Positions 15,168 through 27,800 of a stretch of 64,000 nucleotides of DNA are shown in pieces (positions within the stretch are counted from its first letter, which is position 1; each line of letters begins with the position of its first letter). The stretch covers positions 1 to 64,000 of the forward strand of contig JAFDXE010000020.1 of the NCBI GenBank assembly GCA_018268085.1, read 5' to 3'. This DNA comes from Bacteroidota bacterium. GTDB lineage: Bacteria; Bacteroidota; Bacteroidia; Chitinophagales; Chitinophagaceae. The translations under genes and the position numbers were made by a program. Under the pieces are notes generated by a model, which was not told the DNA's origin, did no database searches, and worked only from the letters and a program-made list of their open reading frames with translations.

Positions 15168-16226
15168 ATGTACAAAATTATACGGGCCATTCTTTTTTTA
15201 TTCGATCCGGAAAAAGTTCATTACTTCTCTATGAATGTGCTGAAGATGATGTGTGGCATTGGTCCGGTAAAAAAAATAATCCGTCTTTTTTTTGCATCAA
15301 ATACCAACGATCCATATTCTTTATTCAATATTCAATTTCCGAACAGGATCGGATTGGGTGCCGGGTTCGATAAAAATGCAAAATACCTTCGTGAACTGGA
15401 AGCGCTTGGGTTTGGTTTTGTAGAAATCGGTACCGTAACGCCGCTGCCGCAGGATGGAAATGATAAACCGAGATTATTCAGGCTTCCAAAAGACAAAGCA
15501 CTTATTAACAGGATGGGATTTAATAATGATGGTGTAGAAGTGATTGCCGAAAGATTGAAAACATGGAAGCAAACCAACGTTGAAGCACAAACGAACAACA
15601 CAAAACGATTAATTATCGGGGGAAACATCGGTAAGAATAAAATTACTTCAAATGAAGACGCCTGGAAGGATTATGAAAAATGTTTTATTGCATTGCATCC
15701 ATTCGTAGATTATTTTGTGGTAAATGTAAGTAGCCCGAACACCCCGGGCTTACGTGCCCTGCAGGAAAAAGATGCACTGGCAAAAATTCTTACCAACCTG
15801 CAACAATTGAATAAGAAGGAACCATTGCCCAAACCCATTCTTTTAAAAATTGCACCCGATTTAACTGTTGAGCAGGTAGATGATGTGATTAATTTATCAC
15901 TTGAAATTAACCTGGATGGTTTAATCGTTTCCAACACAACCATCAGCCGGGATGATTTACAAACGGATGCTAAGGTAATAAGCACAATGGGCGCAGGCGG
16001 ATTAAGCGGACTACCCGTTAAAAATAAAAGCACAGCATTGATTCAATATATAAGCAATACATCAGGTAAACGGTTAACGATAATCGGTAGTGGTGGCATT
16101 TTCACCGGTGAAGATGCTGCAGAAAAAATAAAAGCAGGTTCTTCACTGGTGCAGGTATGGACAGGATTTATTTATGAAGGCCCGGGAATTGTTAAAAGGA
16201 TTTCGAATTATCTTGCGAAGCATTAG
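15168..16226 (+). CDS. pyrD: Quinone-dependent dihydroorotate dehydrogenase (class 2)
   Basis: 352 residues. The N-terminal amphipathic/hydrophobic helices (about 1-42) are typical of the membrane-bound class 2 enzyme. FMN barrel motifs include GLGAGFDKNAKY, EIGTVTPLPQDGNDKPR, INRMGFNNDG and VVNVSSPNTPGLR. Ser189 in that last motif is the class 2 catalytic base position. The phosphate-binding GSGGIFTGEDA and a late GSSLVQVWTGFIYEGP complete the barrel. It oxidises dihydroorotate to orotate using menaquinone. A near-consensus -7 box (TAATTTCG) ends 7 nt before the ATG. It is not linked to pyrC. Confidence 0.96.
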   Translation: MYKIIRAILFLFDPEKVHYFSMNVLKMMCGIGPVKKIIRLFFASNTNDPYSLFNIQFPNRIGLGAGFDKNAKYLRELEALGFGFVEIGTVTPLPQDGNDKPRLFRLPKDKALINRMGFNNDGVEVIAERLKTWKQTNVEAQTNNTKRLIIGGNIGKNKITSNEDAWKDYEKCFIALHPFVDYFVVNVSSPNTPGLRALQEKDALAKILTNLQQLNKKEPLPKPILLKIAPDLTVEQVDDVINLSLEINLDGLIVSNTTISRDDLQTDAKVISTMGAGGLSGLPVKNKSTALIQYISNTSGKRLTIIGSGGIFTGEDAAEKIKAGSSLVQVWTGFIYEGPGIVKRISNYLAKH

Positions 16227-16399
16227 CTGTTACCGATAACAATTCATAAATGAAGATTAACAAGATCATATAAAAAACAAATAGAATAATAAGCAGGTCA
16301 AAGTTGGAATAATATGCAGGCAATGACTTTTACAACATTAATTATACAATACAAATTATAAACCCCGGCGCATAGCTCAATGCTAACAGCTACATCACC

Positions 16400-17206
16400 A
16401 TGCAACATCTCTTCACATCCGAAAGCATCATCAGTTTTATCGTTCTTGTTGTACTAGAAATTGTACTCGGTATTGATAACGTAATTTTCGTGAGCATTAT
16501 CATGAACCGATTGAAACAGGCTAAAGACCAGAAAAAAGCGAGATATACCTGGATGATCACAGGAATGATTTCGAGAAGCCTTTTATTAATGGCGTTGGGA
16601 TGGCTCTTGTCTCAAAAAGGAAAAGCAATTTTTACAATCTGGAACAAAGGTTTTGATCTCGCCAGTATAGTAATGCTGGCCGGAGGAATTTTCCTGATCT
16701 ATAAATCTGTAATGGAAATTCACCATAAACTGGAAGGAGAAGATCCGAATGCATCCTCAGAAAGAACAAAGCAATTATCTTTTATGCAGGCTGTTGGACA
16801 AATCGTGTTGATCGATGCGGTGTTTTCATTCGACAGCATCATCACCGCCGGCGGTACAGCAAAGCATGTGGAGATCATGATTGCCGCAGTGGTAATTGCT
16901 ATGATCATAATGTTTTTATTCAGTCCGAAAATTGCAGCCTTTATTCATAAACATCCAACACTGAAGATGCTGGCATTGTCCTTTCTCGTTATGATCGGTC
17001 TCAGCCTGGTAATGGAAGGCTGGGATTCGGAAACTGCAGAAAAATTACACCTGAAAAATTATATTTATTTCGGTATGGCATTTTCGTTTGCTGTTGAAAT
17101 GCTGAATATGATCATGAGAAAACGTATGGTAAAAAACAGGGTGGTACAATTAAATGAACCGATTTTGGATGATGATAAAGAAAGATATTCTGATAGTGCA
17201 CATTAA
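16400..17206 (+). CDS. TerC/YkoY-family integral membrane protein
   Basis: 268 residues with about seven hydrophobic segments. Hallmark acidic motifs are LEIVLGIDNVIFVS (about 19-32) and DAVFSFDSIITAGG (about 138-151), with Asp residues inside membrane helices. Recent family knowledge links TerC proteins to manganese efflux and metallation of exported proteins; older annotation says tellurium resistance. A charged loop of about 25 residues (EGEDPNASSERTK) separates the helices. The 173-bp upstream region is AT-rich and I could not recognise a yybP-ykoY manganese riboswitch in it. The next gene is convergent across a strong bidirectional terminator. Confidence 0.9.
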   Translation: MQHLFTSESIISFIVLVVLEIVLGIDNVIFVSIIMNRLKQAKDQKKARYTWMITGMISRSLLLMALGWLLSQKGKAIFTIWNKGFDLASIVMLAGGIFLIYKSVMEIHHKLEGEDPNASSERTKQLSFMQAVGQIVLIDAVFSFDSIITAGGTAKHVEIMIAAVVIAMIIMFLFSPKIAAFIHKHPTLKMLALSFLVMIGLSLVMEGWDSETAEKLHLKNYIYFGMAFSFAVEMLNMIMRKRMVKNRVVQLNEPILDDDKERYSDSAH

Positions 17207-17212
17207 TTATAA

Positions 17213-17264
17213 TGAAAGAATGATCAGAATTCATTTCATGTCAATAATAAACAGCATTCTTTCA
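17213..17264. other. Inverted repeat after the TerC gene
   Basis: TGAAAGAATG (17213-17222) and CATTCTTTCA (17255-17264) are perfect 10-bp inverted repeats with a 32-nt spacer, just upstream of the main terminator. It may be an mRNA 3'-end structure. Confidence 0.4.
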
Positions 17265-17302
17265 TAACAATGGGCTTACACTTCGATAAAATAGTTTCAA
17301 CA

Positions 17303-17334
17303 AAAATGGGCTGTTCATAAGAGCAGCCCATTTT
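17303..17334. terminator. Bidirectional intrinsic terminator
   Basis: AAAATGGGCTG (17303-17313) pairs perfectly with CAGCCCATTTT (17324-17334) around a 10-nt loop. The A/T flanks serve both strands. It lies between the convergent TerC gene and the large T9SS cargo gene. Confidence 0.85.
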
Positions 17335-17345
17335 ATTGAAGATTC

Positions 17346-20300
17346 TTAAAGTTTTACTACCCGTCGCTTTTCGGTTTTATCGCCCTGCCGTATTTCTACC
17401 AGGTATGAACCCGGCGCCATATCCGATCCAATAGCAATTGCAGTATTCGCATGCATGGTAAATTGTTTCAATGCCCTGCCCTGCATATCGAGTACACGTA
17501 TAGTCACCTGCTTACTATCGGTGCTGCGTACACGAATATTAAACTGGCTTGCTGTGGGATTGGGTGAAATACTTACATCAAAGCCCGGGCTATCTTTACC
17601 AGTATCATTTTGATCATTAGCTGGCAATTTGCTGGTTGATTCTCCCTTACTGAAAAATAAAGGACATGCCGGTAGTTTTATATTTACTCGTCTTACGGCA
17701 CTTACCAAACCACATCCATTAGTAGCTTTTACTTCAATATAGCCATTCACTGCGCTTGGAGGAAACGTTAAACGTACACTCGTTGGACTGGGATACTGAG
17801 CACTTACAGAGCCGGTACTTGCCCATTGTAATTGCGTGGCGTTAGCCGGCATTTGTGCAACCGTGTAACTATATTTTCTTTCCAGGCATTGTTCAAGCTG
17901 TATCACATCTATTGCACCAGGTGCTGACGGAGCTGCTATGCCTATATTCAGCGTTCGGGCTGCACTGGTTCCACAACCATTGCTGGCTTTTACAGTAACG
18001 GTGCCACTTGTAAAACCATACGGGTAAATGAACCTGAAGAAATTTGTTCCCTGTCCCTGGATATTAGTTACACCGGGAGGAGAGGTCCAGGTATAGGTTA
18101 TATCACTGTTACCCTGAGTAACACTGTACGGTGCAGGACTGCCATTACCGAAATTTATAAAACTACATACCTGTGTAGGTCCGTTGATTGGCCCCGGCAT
18201 AGAAGGATCGGTACGTACAATGCTCAATGTTCTTGCCGTACTCACACCGCAAGGATTAGCTGCCTGTACAGAGATATTGCTTGTAGTAAAGGCACTATTA
18301 AATCTCACTTCTACAATCGTATCATTTGGCCCAGAGCCGGCAGGATGTGTTAATTGTGTTGTTCCTGCCTGTGCCGACCAGATATAATATGTAGCGCCCG
18401 GCTTTTTTGGTATTGTGTACACTACAGGCACATTGGTGCCGATACTCGGGCATATATTGGAAGTGGATGCAACAATAGCTGCCGGTGTGGTGGGGCCTGA
18501 ATTTAGGGTGAGCGCTAAACTCCTTGCTGTACTGGTTCCGCAATTACTTACTGCCTGTACGCTGATATTGCTGTTCGCAAACCCGGGTAGAAACCGTATT
18601 TCAACGATCGTATCATAATATGGCAGCGCAGCAGGATGATTAATAATGGTATTGTTAGGAGCAGTCCACAAATACGACGTTGCATCCGCTGATCTTGGGA
18701 TTTTATAAGTGATCACGTCGTTCTGGCCTATAATCGAACAAATATCTGTGGAAGAAGCCTGTATTGCAACTGGTGTTGAAGGCAATTGTGCAACCAGTTG
18801 CAGTGTTTTTACTTCCGTAGGATTACAGTCTGTTGTTGCATACACGCTGATGATCTTGTTTGCCGATGCGACAAATCCATTGTTAAACTTTACAAAGATT
18901 GTTTTTGTACCCTGGCCGGCAGTGATCGTAACTGTTGGCGGAACTGACCATACATAACTTGTTGCATTGGTAACTGCTGCAATGCTGTAATAAACCTGTT
19001 GTCCGGTACCAACATACGCACAAACATTTACCTGCCCCGTAATATCTCCGATTGCCTGTATGATATTCGTTTCATCTATGATACCGTTACAATTATCATC
19101 AATACCATTATTGCATATTTCTGTTGCCCCCGGATATACTGTGTTTCGGGTATCATCACAATCTGTATTGTCGGCAACATACCCTGCCGGCTTTTCACAT
19201 GCCTGTATTTGTATATTCGGATTACCATAACCATCTCCATCGGCATCTGCATAGAATGTTGTCAGGCCTTTCCCGGAAAGTTTTACAACCCATTGATCAG
19301 AAGATCCATTATTGCCTGATACATCACCATTATTAGAATAGGAGTTTCCGGCTACCACATAACTTCCATCTGTAGATTGCCTGATGGATTGACCATTTTC
19401 CGATCCGGATCCTCCGAGCGATCTTTGCCATTCTAACACTCCATTCGCATCTAACTTAACAACCCAATAATCATCCATTCCATGATTACCGGTAACGTCT
19501 CCATTGTTAGATCGGGAAGAACCTGCTACAATAAATCCACCATCAGTTGTTTGTTGTATAGCGTATGCATCGTCGAAACCCGAACCTCCAAATGATCTCT
19601 GCCATACGATATTCCTGTCTGCATCTAATTTTACAATCCAGTAGTCGTAGGATCCATGATTGCCCGAGACATCGCCATTGTTAGATTGAGAACTCCCTGC
19701 AATCACATAACCTCCGTCAGAAGATTGTATTGCGCACATTCCATAATCGTTAGATGAGCCTCCTAATAACTTGTGCCACTGAATATTTCCGTTTGCATCA
19801 ATCTTTGTAAGCTGGTAATCATAATTGCCATGATTAATAAACACGGTACCATCATTGGAAGTGGTTGATCCACCTATAATGTATCCACCATCTGATGTTT
19901 GTTTAACAGATACTGCTAATTGCTGTCCGTTACCAAATGCCGTTCTGATCCATACGACGTTGCCTGTGGCACTTAATTTCAAAATATACATTTGCCTGAA
20001 GTAATTGCCGAAATTTATTTGTGTGAATTCTCCGACAGCAATATAACCGCCATCACTTGTTTGTTCTATACTTCTTATTTCTGCATCATTAGAACCATCA
20101 ATAAATTCTCTTGTCCATAGAATATTGCCCGCAGCATCCAGTTTTACAACAAGAATATCATTGCTATACTCAAAACCGTTATAAAGATTCCGGGAGTAGC
20201 CCGCGGCAATATAACCGCCATCACTTGTTTGTTTGATGTCATTAATAGATTCATGTGAACCGTAGTGTAATTGTTTTTGCCATTGTACTTGAAACCCTGC

Positions 20301-23300
20301 ATTAAGTTTTGTAATCAGCCCAGTAGTTAATTCTTTTTTGCCGGCAAGTATATAGCCACCATCAGTTGTTACTGCAATTGAATAACAACTTTCCGCTTCC
20401 GATGTACCTATTGTTTTTTGAAATATAATAGCCCCTTCCTGGCAGGTGATGGCATCATCAATCAAACCGTTACAATCCTCATCGATTCCATTTGGAAGTT
20501 CGGTGGCACCGGGATGTATATTTATGTTCCCGTCATTACAATCCAATGCATTCGCAACATAGCCTGATGGCTGTTCGCAGGCTTGTACAGCAATGGCAGC
20601 ATTGCCATAACCATCACCGTCGGCATCTATAAAATAAGTTGTAGAAGGAATTACGATGACCTCTATTGTTGAAGAAATTTCACTATTGCATCCATCAGGA
20701 CTTGTAACAAAAACACTATAAACACCTGGACTATTCACCGTAATATCCTGTGTTGTGGCGCCATTGCTCCAGGAATTTCCGGTTGTTGCGCCGGATGTCA
20801 GCACAACTGTTTCTCCCTGGCAAATAGTTGTTGGCCCGCTGGCAATTATTGCTGGTGTTGCCGGAACCGGGTTTACCGTAACAACAACCGGTAAAGATGG
20901 CTGGTTTGCACAACCATTTACATCAGTATGTTGAACTGTATAACTGCCACTACTGTTTACTGTTATACTTTGTGTTGTTTCGCCAATGCTCCAAAGATTT
21001 CCGGTCGTAAAGCTGGAAGTAAGTATTACACTTCCTCCATCACAAAACGTTGTTGGCCCATTTGCAGTAATAATTGCTCGAACCGGTAAAGGGTTTACTG
21101 TAACAATTGTTGGAAGTGAAGTAGAAGAACAACCATTTACATCAGTATTAGTTACGGTAAAACTACCGCTGTTTGAAACGGAAATACTTGATGTGGTTTC
21201 ATTTGTGCTCCAGCGATTTCCAGTAATACTGCTGGCTGTTAAAACAACACTTCCGCCTTCACAAAACGATAATGGCCCGGATGCTGATATAACTGGTACA
21301 GAAGGAAGCGGATTTACAGTTACTGCTATTGGTAAAGACGTAGCAGACATACAACCTAATGCGTCTGAATAAGAAACAGTGAAAATGCCACTACTGCTAA
21401 CAGTGATACTTTGTGTTGTTTCTCCATTGCTCCAAACATTTCCGGTTGCTGCACTGGAAGTAAGTGTTACAGTTCCACCTTCGCAAAAAACTACCGGCCC
21501 GTTTGCAGCAATAGCAGGTGCAGGAGAACTGCCCGTAAAATATTTAAATTGGAGGTAGGCTACCAGTTGCTGTCTTTCAGCAGCGTCTAATATCCTGTCA
21601 TATACTATTACTTCTTCTATATCACCGTTCCAGGGTGTGACAAATCCTTCCCCCCTTGCTCCAATATAACTGTTGTTGTTTCCAAAACTATTGGAGTTGT
21701 TTGAATTATTTGTTGCGGTTGTCCTGGCCTGTAAAACATTGTTTAAATAAACACTCGTTTCATTGGATACAAGCGACTTATCAAAATTGGTGTTTAATAT
21801 GCGGGTAGTATTAATGGATGGCAAAAGCGAAACCTGGTTATATCCCACATTTCCTCTGATGTTGGCGGCCAGTCCATTTAAGGTGTTTGGAAGTGATGCA
21901 TCATTATCAGAAATCAGAAACCCTGTGGTAGATGAATTATAATTTTCAGAATTCTCAAAGACAGTAGCCGGATTACTGCTGATCGTGCGGTAAACAATAA
22001 AGACATCCACCTTGTTGGTACCGGTAAGATCAATTGCCGGGATTCCCAATTGCTGGTTACCCGAAAAAACAATTCCTGGTTTATTATTGACTAAACCGGT
22101 GCTAACAACCGGCTGATTTAAAACGTTAGTTTGTGTGGCATGTTTATTATTTCCGCTTTGATCAAGCCATTGATTTACTTTACCATTAATGTCAACCATC
22201 ACACCAGCATCTGCCCTTAACCACAATTTCATATTTGGAGAAATCATGGGAGCTAATATTCCTGCGGTTACTACGGTAGCTGCAGATGACGGCGATACAC
22301 AAGCATTAGCATTTGTATTTACTACAAAATAACTGCCACTACTGCTAACAGTGATACTTTGGGTAGTTTCACCTGTGTTCCAAACATTTCCTGTTACCGC
22401 ACTGGAAGTTAACGTAACACTTCCTCCATTGCAAAAGCTGGTAGGACCGGAAGCACTGATGGTTGGTGCCGGGTTGTTGCAAAACTCATTCATCATAAAC
22501 ACCGGGGTAGCAATTGTGCCAAAAGTAGTTCCATTTAGTAAAGTACCTGTTGCAGTGGCTTTATTTGTCACTGTTAATCCCGCACCCTGTCCGGTGCGGT
22601 TCATATCCCAATATCCAACCAGGCCATTTTCATTGCCAGAAAGATGGGCATTCATACTAATCCGGATCTCAGCTTCTGTTCTTGCTGTATTCCAGATGCG
22701 TATCTCATCCATTGAACCATGAAAAAACCAGGCATTATCCGACCGCCTGCCAATAAGTAACGGCGAAGGATCATAACTAATTGGTTGGGTAGTATTCTTC
22801 GAAGCACCCAATACACCATTCTTATATATTCGCAGGGAAGAACCATCATATACTGCTGAGATATGGATCCAGCTATTAAGGTCATTGTTGCTAAGTGGTA
22901 AAACTGTATGGTCTTCTGTTCCGTTATTAGCAATGAGGAATCCAATGCTTGCATTATCCAGCCTGAGTTGATAACCAAACCTGTCTACAGTACCGCCTTT
23001 TTGTAATATCTGCCTTACGGTATTATAACTTGTAGGTTTCACCCACGCTTCGAGTGTAAAGGGTCCGGCAATATTATATGCTGCATTGTTGCCTGCATTG
23101 ATATAATCGGAAGTTCCGTTCAATAGAAGATTGTTTTGAAAGCTGCTGGTATAATTTGCATTAACCGGGCTGCTGTGAAATACGGGTGTATACGTGGCAT
23201 TACCAATGGTTGTTCCGTTAAATGAAGCGCCAGTTGCGGTTGCTTTATTGGGAACCAATATACCTGTACCCTGGGTAGTAAGATTCATATCCCAATAACC

Positions 23301-23966
23301 AACCAGCCCGCTTTCATTTCCTGTAAGCTGCACGTTCATGTTATCAGCAATTTGTAACGCAGTTCTATCAATATTCCATATACGCACTTCATCTATTGAT
23401 CCTTTAAATAAAGTTTTTCCCAGCCCGTCGGTTAGTTCCTGTGAAACTTTACCTATTGTCCAGGGCTGATTATTACTACTGATCGTAAAGTTTGCAGGAG
23501 CGGTAGTCTCCAACACGCCGTTGATATACAAAGCAAGGCTGGTATTGGCCTTGTACACTAATGCGATATGATACCATTGATTGATTTGCAAAACAGACGT
23601 AGATAAAACAGTTGCATCAGGCAAATAATCATTTCCCCGGGACAATAAACCGTAAACTCTGCCTGTAGATAATATATCTAATGCTACAGGAAAATCAATA
23701 TGACTGGCAGCAGCATAACTTCTTTTATTAAGTATTGAATACAAATAGCCGGGGCCCTGTGGAATTGCGGGCAGGTTTACCCATGCCTCCAGGGTAAAAG
23801 CAGCCTGTAGGTTTTGCGTAGTGCCTCCACAATTGATGTAGTCGGTGCCTCCATTCAACTGCACACTATTGCCAAACTGTGCTCCATAACCGGGCGTTTG
23901 AGCTTGCAAATACATTTTACCTGTCAGGCTAACAGACAGGAGAAATAGAAAAAATCGCTTCATCAT
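17346..23966 (-). CDS. Giant mosaic T9SS cargo protein (LamG, Ig-like, MopE and SDGGY repeats)
   Basis: About 2206 residues from the ATG at 23966, which leads straight into a signal peptide ([19 protein letters not shown]). Order of parts: two LamG/concanavalin-like domains (GYWDMN repeats); an Ig-like module; a third lectin-like block starting [10 protein letters not shown]; about four Ig-like modules with FCEGGSVxLTSS; a MopE-type calcium/metal motif ([23 protein letters not shown]); about eight repeats with [11 protein letters not shown] and WxKxLGGS; a second MopE motif; five PKD-like modules (ARTLxI ends); and a C-terminal type A sorting domain ([10 protein letters not shown] to RRVVKL). 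It is predicted to be secreted by the T9SS and held at the surface. LamG suggests glycan or protein binding; no catalytic domain was recognised. It lies downstream of a two-component pair. Confidence 0.88.
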   Translation of the reverse strand: MMKRFFLFLLSVSLTGKMYLQAQTPGYGAQFGNSVQLNGGTDYINCGGTTQNLQAAFTLEAWVNLPAIPQGPGYLYSILNKRSYAAASHIDFPVALDILSTGRVYGLLSRGNDYLPDATVLSTSVLQINQWYHIALVYKANTSLALYINGVLETTAPANFTISSNNQPWTIGKVSQELTDGLGKTLFKGSIDEVRIWNIDRTALQIADNMNVQLTGNESGLVGYWDMNLTTQGTGILVPNKATATGASFNGTTIGNATYTPVFHSSPVNANYTSSFQNNLLLNGTSDYINAGNNAAYNIAGPFTLEAWVKPTSYNTVRQILQKGGTVDRFGYQLRLDNASIGFLIANNGTEDHTVLPLSNNDLNSWIHISAVYDGSSLRIYKNGVLGASKNTTQPISYDPSPLLIGRRSDNAWFFHGSMDEIRIWNTARTEAEIRISMNAHLSGNENGLVGYWDMNRTGQGAGLTVTNKATATGTLLNGTTFGTIATPVFMMNEFCNNPAPTISASGPTSFCNGGSVTLTSSAVTGNVWNTGETTQSITVSSSGSYFVVNTNANACVSPSSAATVVTAGILAPMISPNMKLWLRADAGVMVDINGKVNQWLDQSGNNKHATQTNVLNQPVVSTGLVNNKPGIVFSGNQQLGIPAIDLTGTNKVDVFIVYRTISSNPATVFENSENYNSSTTGFLISDNDASLPNTLNGLAANIRGNVGYNQVSLLPSINTTRILNTNFDKSLVSNETSVYLNNVLQARTTATNNSNNSNSFGNNNSYIGARGEGFVTPWNGDIEEVIVYDRILDAAERQQLVAYLQFKYFTGSSPAPAIAANGPVVFCEGGTVTLTSSAATGNVWSNGETTQSITVSSSGIFTVSYSDALGCMSATSLPIAVTVNPLPSVPVISASGPLSFCEGGSVVLTASSITGNRWSTNETTSSISVSNSGSFTVTNTDVNGCSSTSLPTIVTVNPLPVRAIITANGPTTFCDGGSVILTSSFTTGNLWSIGETTQSITVNSSGSYTVQHTDVNGCANQPSLPVVVTVNPVPATPAIIASGPTTICQGETVVLTSGATTGNSWSNGATTQDITVNSPGVYSVFVTSPDGCNSEISSTIEVIVIPSTTYFIDADGDGYGNAAIAVQACEQPSGYVANALDCNDGNINIHPGATELPNGIDEDCNGLIDDAITCQEGAIIFQKTIGTSEAESCYSIAVTTDGGYILAGKKELTTGLITKLNAGFQVQWQKQLHYGSHESINDIKQTSDGGYIAAGYSRNLYNGFEYSNDILVVKLDAAGNILWTREFIDGSNDAEIRSIEQTSDGGYIAVGEFTQINFGNYFRQMYILKLSATGNVVWIRTAFGNGQQLAVSVKQTSDGGYIIGGSTTSNDGTVFINHGNYDYQLTKIDANGNIQWHKLLGGSSNDYGMCAIQSSDGGYVIAGSSQSNNGDVSGNHGSYDYWIVKLDADRNIVWQRSFGGSGFDDAYAIQQTTDGGFIVAGSSRSNNGDVTGNHGMDDYWVVKLDANGVLEWQRSLGGSGSENGQSIRQSTDGSYVVAGNSYSNNGDVSGNNGSSDQWVVKLSGKGLTTFYADADGDGYGNPNIQIQACEKPAGYVADNTDCDDTRNTVYPGATEICNNGIDDNCNGIIDETNIIQAIGDITGQVNVCAYVGTGQQVYYSIAAVTNATSYVWSVPPTVTITAGQGTKTIFVKFNNGFVASANKIISVYATTDCNPTEVKTLQLVAQLPSTPVAIQASSTDICSIIGQNDVITYKIPRSADATSYLWTAPNNTIINHPAALPYYDTIVEIRFLPGFANSNISVQAVSNCGTSTARSLALTLNSGPTTPAAIVASTSNICPSIGTNVPVVYTIPKKPGATYYIWSAQAGTTQLTHPAGSGPNDTIVEVRFNSAFTTSNISVQAANPCGVSTARTLSIVRTDPSMPGPINGPTQVCSFINFGNGSPAPYSVTQGNSDITYTWTSPPGVTNIQGQGTNFFRFIYPYGFTSGTVTVKASNGCGTSAARTLNIGIAAPSAPGAIDVIQLEQCLERKYSYTVAQMPANATQLQWASTGSVSAQYPSPTSVRLTFPPSAVNGYIEVKATNGCGLVSAVRRVNIKLPACPLFFSKGESTSKLPANDQNDTGKDSPGFDVSISPNPTASQFNIRVRSTDSKQVTIRVLDMQGRALKQFTMHANTAIAIGSDMAPGSYLVEIRQGDKTEKRRVVKL

Positions 23967-24127
23967 TTTTGTTTTAACGACCATACGCCATTATTTAAAC
24001 GACGCAACTTATCAATGAATAAAAAATAGTGATTTTAGAAAGGAAAGCAGGGTAGTAATCCCGTATAACACAGGAATTTATTATTATGTAAATATGGCTT
24101 AAGGATATATCTTATACAATCCCATAA

Positions 24128-24146
24128 ATCTGGTATATTACCAGAT
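24128..24146. promoter_or_regulatory. Perfect palindrome, possible operator
   Basis: ATCTGGTA (24128-24135) and TACCAGAT (24139-24146) flank a TAT centre. It lies about 160 bp upstream of the giant cargo gene and just after the NarL-type regulator gene, so it is a candidate binding site for a dimeric regulator. No regulator is shown to bind it; it could equally be a 3'-end hairpin. Confidence 0.4.
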
Positions 24147-24147
24147 A

Positions 24148-24193
24148 ACAATAGAATCTACAATCGGCTTATATTTTAGAATCATTCTATTGT
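24148..24193 (-). terminator. Possible 3' hairpin of the response-regulator gene
   Basis: ACAATAGAAT (24148-24157) and ATTCTATTGT (24184-24193) are 10-bp inverted repeats with a 26-nt spacer, just beyond the regulator's stop on the minus strand. There is no long T-run, so factor-independent termination is uncertain. Confidence 0.35.
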
Positions 24194-24203
24194 ACACGAA
24201 AAG

Positions 24204-24830
24204 CTAAGTCACAGACCTGTATTTTGCAGACAATTCCGCACGTGAATGAACATTCAGTTTACGGTAAATATTCTTTATGTGAGAATTAAGCGTTTCCACA
24301 GAAATGAAAATAGCTGCGGCTATTTCTTTATAGCTATTACCAAGCATAAGTAACTCCAGTATTTCCTTTTCCCGAACGGTTAAAGAAGATTGATCTACCT
24401 GGGCAGTTTTGGTTTTTTGAAAATAGTCGAGCACTTTTGCTGCAATCATTCCATTCATGGGAGATTCACCTTTGTGTACAGCATCAATGGACTCCATTAT
24501 TTTTTGTGGACTGTCTTTCTTTAACAGGTAACCATTTGCCCCTGCTTTTATAGCTCCGAATATTTTTTCTTCATCTTCAAAAACAGTCAGCATCAGCACT
24601 TTTATATCGGGGAATGTTTTTTTTATTTCCCAAACTGCCTTGATGCCATTCATGCCGGGCATATCTATATCCATTAAAACAACATCAGGTTTTTCATCCG
24701 TAAAACAGGTCATCATATCCAACGGGTTTTCCAGCATATGCAACAACTGAAAATTATTGTTCAATTGTAATATCATGCCGATGGCCTTCCTGTATTGTAA
24801 GTTATCTTCTATGATTGCGATCCTGATCAT
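24204..24830 (-). CDS. NarL/LuxR-type response regulator
   Basis: 208 residues from the ATG at 24830. An upstream in-frame start at 24935 would add 35 residues and run into the sensor gene, and the receiver domain begins exactly at MIRIAIIEDN. The receiver has the acidic pair Glu8-Asp9, phospho-acceptor Asp54 (VLMDIDMPG), a switch Thr (MLTVFED) and Lys (LLKKD). The C-terminal LuxR helix-turn-helix has SLTVREKEILELL, SYKEIAAAIFISVETLNSHIKNIYRKL. It starts 19 bp after the sensor kinase stop on the same strand and is almost certainly its partner. Its targets may include the adjacent cargo gene (inference). Confidence 0.93.
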   Translation of the reverse strand: MIRIAIIEDNLQYRKAIGMILQLNNNFQLLHMLENPLDMMTCFTDEKPDVVLMDIDMPGMNGIKAVWEIKKTFPDIKVLMLTVFEDEEKIFGAIKAGANGYLLKKDSPQKIMESIDAVHKGESPMNGMIAAKVLDYFQKTKTAQVDQSSLTVREKEILELLMLGNSYKEIAAAIFISVETLNSHIKNIYRKLNVHSRAELSAKYRSVT

Positions 24831-24849
24831 CGGGTAAATGTAAAGCAAA

Positions 24850-27800
24850 TTAACTTGCGGGGCTGTCCCATGAATCTGGTATAAAGAATGGATAAGGAAA
24901 TACAATGGTAATGATGGTTCCTTTACCCGGCTCACTGTTGATGGTTAATTTGCCCCCGATTTTATTTGCTCTTTGTTGCATATTCAGCAAACCATTCCCC
25001 GTTCCTTTTATGCTGCCATCAAAGCCCTTTCCGTTATCACTGATCGTTACCGTAAACTGTTTAGCTATTATGTTTATTTCAACTACACAAGCAGTAGCTT
25101 CCGCATACTTCACCATATTATTAACCGATTCTTTGAATATCAAAAACAAATGCTGCCTGATTTCACCTGGCATCTGTAAATCATCATCCACACCCTCATT
25201 GCTTACCCGGAACTCAATGCCTTTCACATGACACAGGGGCACGGCGAATTTGCGTATCATACTTTTCAGGCTTCGTAAATGATCATGCACATGGTTGGTT
25301 GACCATGCAATCAACTCTAGCCCCTCGATCATTTCCGAAGAATTTGCACTGATCAGTTCGGCAAGCTGTGGGTCGTTTGGACTTATCTTTAATATTTCTG
25401 AATAAACTTTTATACTGCTTAATGTTGCACCTACATTATCATGAAGGTCGCGGCTGATCCTTTCTCTTTCTCTTTGTAATGCCATTTCCTTTTCAAGTAT
25501 AACGCGTTGTTTTTTCAGTCGGCGATTGATCAAAAATTTTATCGAAACAACCATCGCAACAATAAATAAAAGAAATACAGCAATTTTGAACCAGGCAGTC
25601 TGCCACCAGTACGGTTGTAAAAAAATCGGCAAAACATATACTTTCTCCGTCCATTGTCCATTTGAATCTGTGCTGATAATTTCAAATTCGTATTTGCCTG
25701 GTTGCAGGTTTACAAATCTTGCCTTGCCGGAATTATCCGAAACGACCCATGCATCATTGTAATTCTTTAACCTGTATTTTACCTTGATATTGCCTGGATT
25801 TAAGAAATCGATTGAATTGTATTCGATCTCTATTGCAGTATTGCCTGGTGCCAGTATTATCTCTTCATACATCCCGTTTGCCTTTGGGGAAATATATTGT
25901 TTCTTATCCGATTCTATTCCTAACAATTGGAGATTGGGTGGAGGCATTAAAAAATCATCCGGAATTTCATCGTCAACTTTATTAATGCCATTTATTCCAC
26001 CGAAGTAAAGATTTCCAGTGTTGTCAATACTCCAGGCATTGGTATTAAATTCAAGATCCTGCAGGCCAAATTCTTTACTGAAACTTTTAAAACTTTTCTT
26101 CTCTACATTCCACCTGAACAAACCTGTGTTCGTACTGCACCAGTAATAACCTTTTTTATCCTTTAGTACAGAATAAAGATACAGGTCCGGCAGTTGTCTG
26201 TTTACTTCGTCAAAAGCCGTAACGGTTTGCCGACTGATACAATAATGGTACAAACCAACGGTAGTGGCTAGTAGCAGTGTATCCGCAGAAACCGGTAGTA
26301 TTGATTTGACAAATAAAGCAGGATCAATAATTTTAACCATTGAATAGCCGTTATCCAGTGGTTTGTATAAAGTAACGCCTTCATCCCGCTGGCAACCGAG
26401 CATATTTTTATCGGGAAGTTCATATACTACGCTGTAGGCGCTTCCAACATGTACACCGGGCAGGTCTTTTATCTTTTGCTGCTCTTTATTGAATAAACGG
26501 ATACGATTATACGTGCCCAGAAGTAAATTTCCATCTGCCCTTTCATGTAAACAGGTTATCCTGTCGGTGCCGGTACAGAAATCCGATTCATACTCCATCA
26601 GTTTTCTTGCAGTATTATATTTCTTTAAACGTTCGCCTCCCATCCAGATATTATTCAGCCTGTCTTTTAAGAGGCTTTCATAGGGCAAATAAACAGGTGA
26701 TAATAGCTTTTTAATAAATACTCCGTTGCTATCTAACATAACAATGCCTCCTTTTTCCAAAGCTGCATAAACATTTCCGTTATCGTCGGCCGACATAGCC
26801 CTGACGTAATTATCAATGCGATTTTTTTCAGCGATCTCCTTTGTCAGCAATTGTTTGAACTTAACACTACCAAGCTTTGTATAATTTATTCCTTTACCCC
26901 AGGAAGTGAACCAAATTATATTATCGGTATCTGCCAGTGCCGGAATACTGTTAGGGAACACGCTGGAAACAGCTCCGGGGTCATGTGCATAATAATTGGC
27001 GAATGTCCTGCCTGCAACATCAAAAACGCAAACACCATCAAGCGTACTTATCCATAAATGATTGTTCCTGTCGAGGAGCAGGTTATGATACATGCCTTGT
27101 GAAATTGCCTGTCCATTGTATAAAAAACTGTCTTTGCTATTTGCTTTCCAGTTATAGTTAAATAGTTTTCCCTCGTGAACAAACCATATATTGTCTTTAT
27201 CAGAAAGTGTATTATACATGGAAACATGCATAGCTATTTTCTGCTTACTGTGCCAGGATAGCGTCAATGTGCTGTCGATACTTCCCCTGTGCATCGCAGC
27301 ATTTTGCTTATCATTAAGATAAAAGACTGACTTGTAAATATTTTGCAGATCAAAATAAACCTGGAGCGGTATTTCAGACTGGTAAACCAACCTTAGTAAT
27401 TTGCCACGGGTGTCATACACAGCAAGATGAGCGTCGTTTATCCTGAGCCATATCCTATCGTACTCATCTACATGAAGAAATTTAATACTAACAGTTATGA
27501 TAGCAGCCTGTTCAAGTTGTTTCTTTAACGCAATCACTTCAAACTTTCCAGTCTCCGGATCATATTTTACAAGCTCAGTGTTGTATTTGCTTAACCATAT
27601 ATTGCCATTTTTTGTTTCAACAATATCAACCAATGCATGTCCCTTTAAAAGATTATCGGCCCTTGTAACATCAATAAAATTTACACCATCATACCTGAAT
27701 AATCCGCTGGTAGCAGATATCCAGATAAACCCACGGGAATCTTTAAATACATCATTGCAAACGCTCTGTGAAAAGTTTTTTTCTTTATTGAGTGGATGAA

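Noticed and set aside
16227..16399. Possible yybP-ykoY manganese riboswitch upstream of the TerC gene
   Set aside because: TerC/YkoY genes are often controlled this way, but I could not find the conserved stem and loop motifs in these 173 bases.
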